From Nisaea denitrificans DSM 18348 (lineage in GTDB: Bacteria > Pseudomonadota > Alphaproteobacteria > Thalassobaculales > Thalassobaculaceae), in assembly GCF_000426505.1 (NCBI RefSeq), contig NZ_AUFM01000011.1:372001-436000 (forward strand): a stretch of DNA of 64,000 bases, given 5' to 3'. Under the pieces are notes generated by a model. That model was given only the letters and a program-made list of their open reading frames with translations. It searched no databases and had not been told where the DNA came from. Positions 63,603 to 64,000 of this stretch are shown piece by piece (the first letter of the stretch is position 1; every line of letters starts with the position of its first letter). The position numbers and the translations under genes were made by a program.

Positions 63603-63720
63603 GTCCTCCCGTCCTATATAAGTTGTTTTTGATTGATATTTTCTTGCAGCTTAACGATCGCTCACAGGACAGTGTAGCGCCCTTTTGGAAACTATCGCCT
63701 GAAAGCGGGGACCGTATCTC

Positions 63721-64000
63721 ATGAAGGAACGCAAGCGCATCGGACTGATCGCCCACGATGCCCGCAAACCGGCGCTCAGGGCTTTCGTGCACGCGCACAG
63801 GGATCGGTTCGCCGGGCACGATCTCTACGCAACCGGGACAACGGGGAAGGTCATCGCCGAAGATACCGGTCTTGCAATTCACTGCCTGAAAAGCGGTCCG
63901 CTCGGCGGTGACCAGCAAATGGGCGCGCGGATCGCGGAAGGTGGGCTCGATATCCTGCTTTTCTTCACAGACCCGATGACGTCCATGCCGCATGATGTGG
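63721..64000 (+). CDS. mgsA: Methylglyoxal synthase, 5' part
   Basis: Converts dihydroxyacetone phosphate to methylglyoxal. The first 93 residues are visible: KRIGLIAHDARKPALRAFVH, YATGTTGKVIAEDTGL, GPLGGDQQMGARIAEGGLDI and FFTDPMTSMPHDV match MgsA throughout, including the catalytic Asp region of GGDQQ. The gene runs off the end of the window. It is divergent from the RraA operon. Confidence 0.95.
   Translation, partial: MKERKRIGLIAHDARKPALRAFVHAHRDRFAGHDLYATGTTGKVIAEDTGLAIHCLKSGPLGGDQQMGARIAEGGLDILLFFTDPMTSMPHDV

Overview
The window is the main flagellar gene cluster of an alphaproteobacterium, followed by cell-cycle, SOS and housekeeping genes and then by metabolic genes. It most likely comes from the Rhodospirillales and a free-living, probably aquatic relative. 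The evidence is the alphaproteobacterial flagellar set (FlbT, FlaF, FliX, short 272-275 residue flagellins, MotE, DUF6468), CckA beside fliQ-fliR-flhB, a GAAC-N7-GAAC SOS box upstream of recA, and a DksA with a single cysteine. I cannot name a species.

Layout. 0.1-4.4 kb (minus): fliK-flgD-flgE. 4.8-10.1 kb (plus): two near-identical flagellin genes, flbT-flaF, a decayed glycosyltransferase-type remnant, then a third, divergent flagellin with its own flaF. 10.1-11.8 kb (minus): a TPR/glycosyltransferase gene. 11.9-16.2 kb (plus): flgK, flgL, a FlaG-like gene and a TPR gene. 16.2-18.2 kb (minus): flgI-flgJ-flgN. 18.4-19.5 kb (plus): fliX and dksA. 19.6-23.0 kb (minus): flgF-flgG-flgA-flgH. 23.4-32.6 kb (plus): fliL-fliM-DUF6468-motE-cheY-cheZ-motB-like-motB-large TPR protein. 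32.7-34.7 kb (minus): a FlhB C-terminal homologue, a small unknown gene, fliO, fliP. 34.8-38.3 kb (plus): flgB-flgC-fliE-fliQ-fliR-flhB. 38.4-44.7 kb (plus): cckA, recA, alaS. 44.9-56.6 kb: MoxR ATPase and CoxE-type VWA protein, transporter, NlpC/P60 peptidase, small enzymes, propionyl/acetyl-CoA carboxylase alpha and rpmF. 56.7-64.0 kb: a PEP mutase/isocitrate lyase family enzyme, a molybdopterin oxidoreductase, a four-gene hydroxyacid/aldolase operon and the 5' end of mgsA. motA, flhA, fliF, fliG, fliI, fliN and the sigma-54 activator are not in the window.

How it works together. Seven sites with the sigma-54 GG-N10-GC spacing and good -24/-12 boxes lie in front of fliK, flagellin 3, flgK, flgI, flgF, fliL and flgB, so nearly every structural operon looks RpoN-controlled. 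The two near-identical flagellins are different: the first has a sigma-70-like promoter, and both messages carry tandem hairpins followed by an identical 14-base box next to the ribosome binding site. That suits post-transcriptional control by the FlbT/FlaF proteins encoded just downstream. The motor operon is unusual: it joins C-ring (FliM), motor (MotE, two MotB-like proteins) and chemotaxis (CheY, CheZ) genes, and ends in a 1258-residue secreted TPR protein with three related N-terminal beta modules.

All calls come from reading the sequence and from remembered family features; no database search was run.
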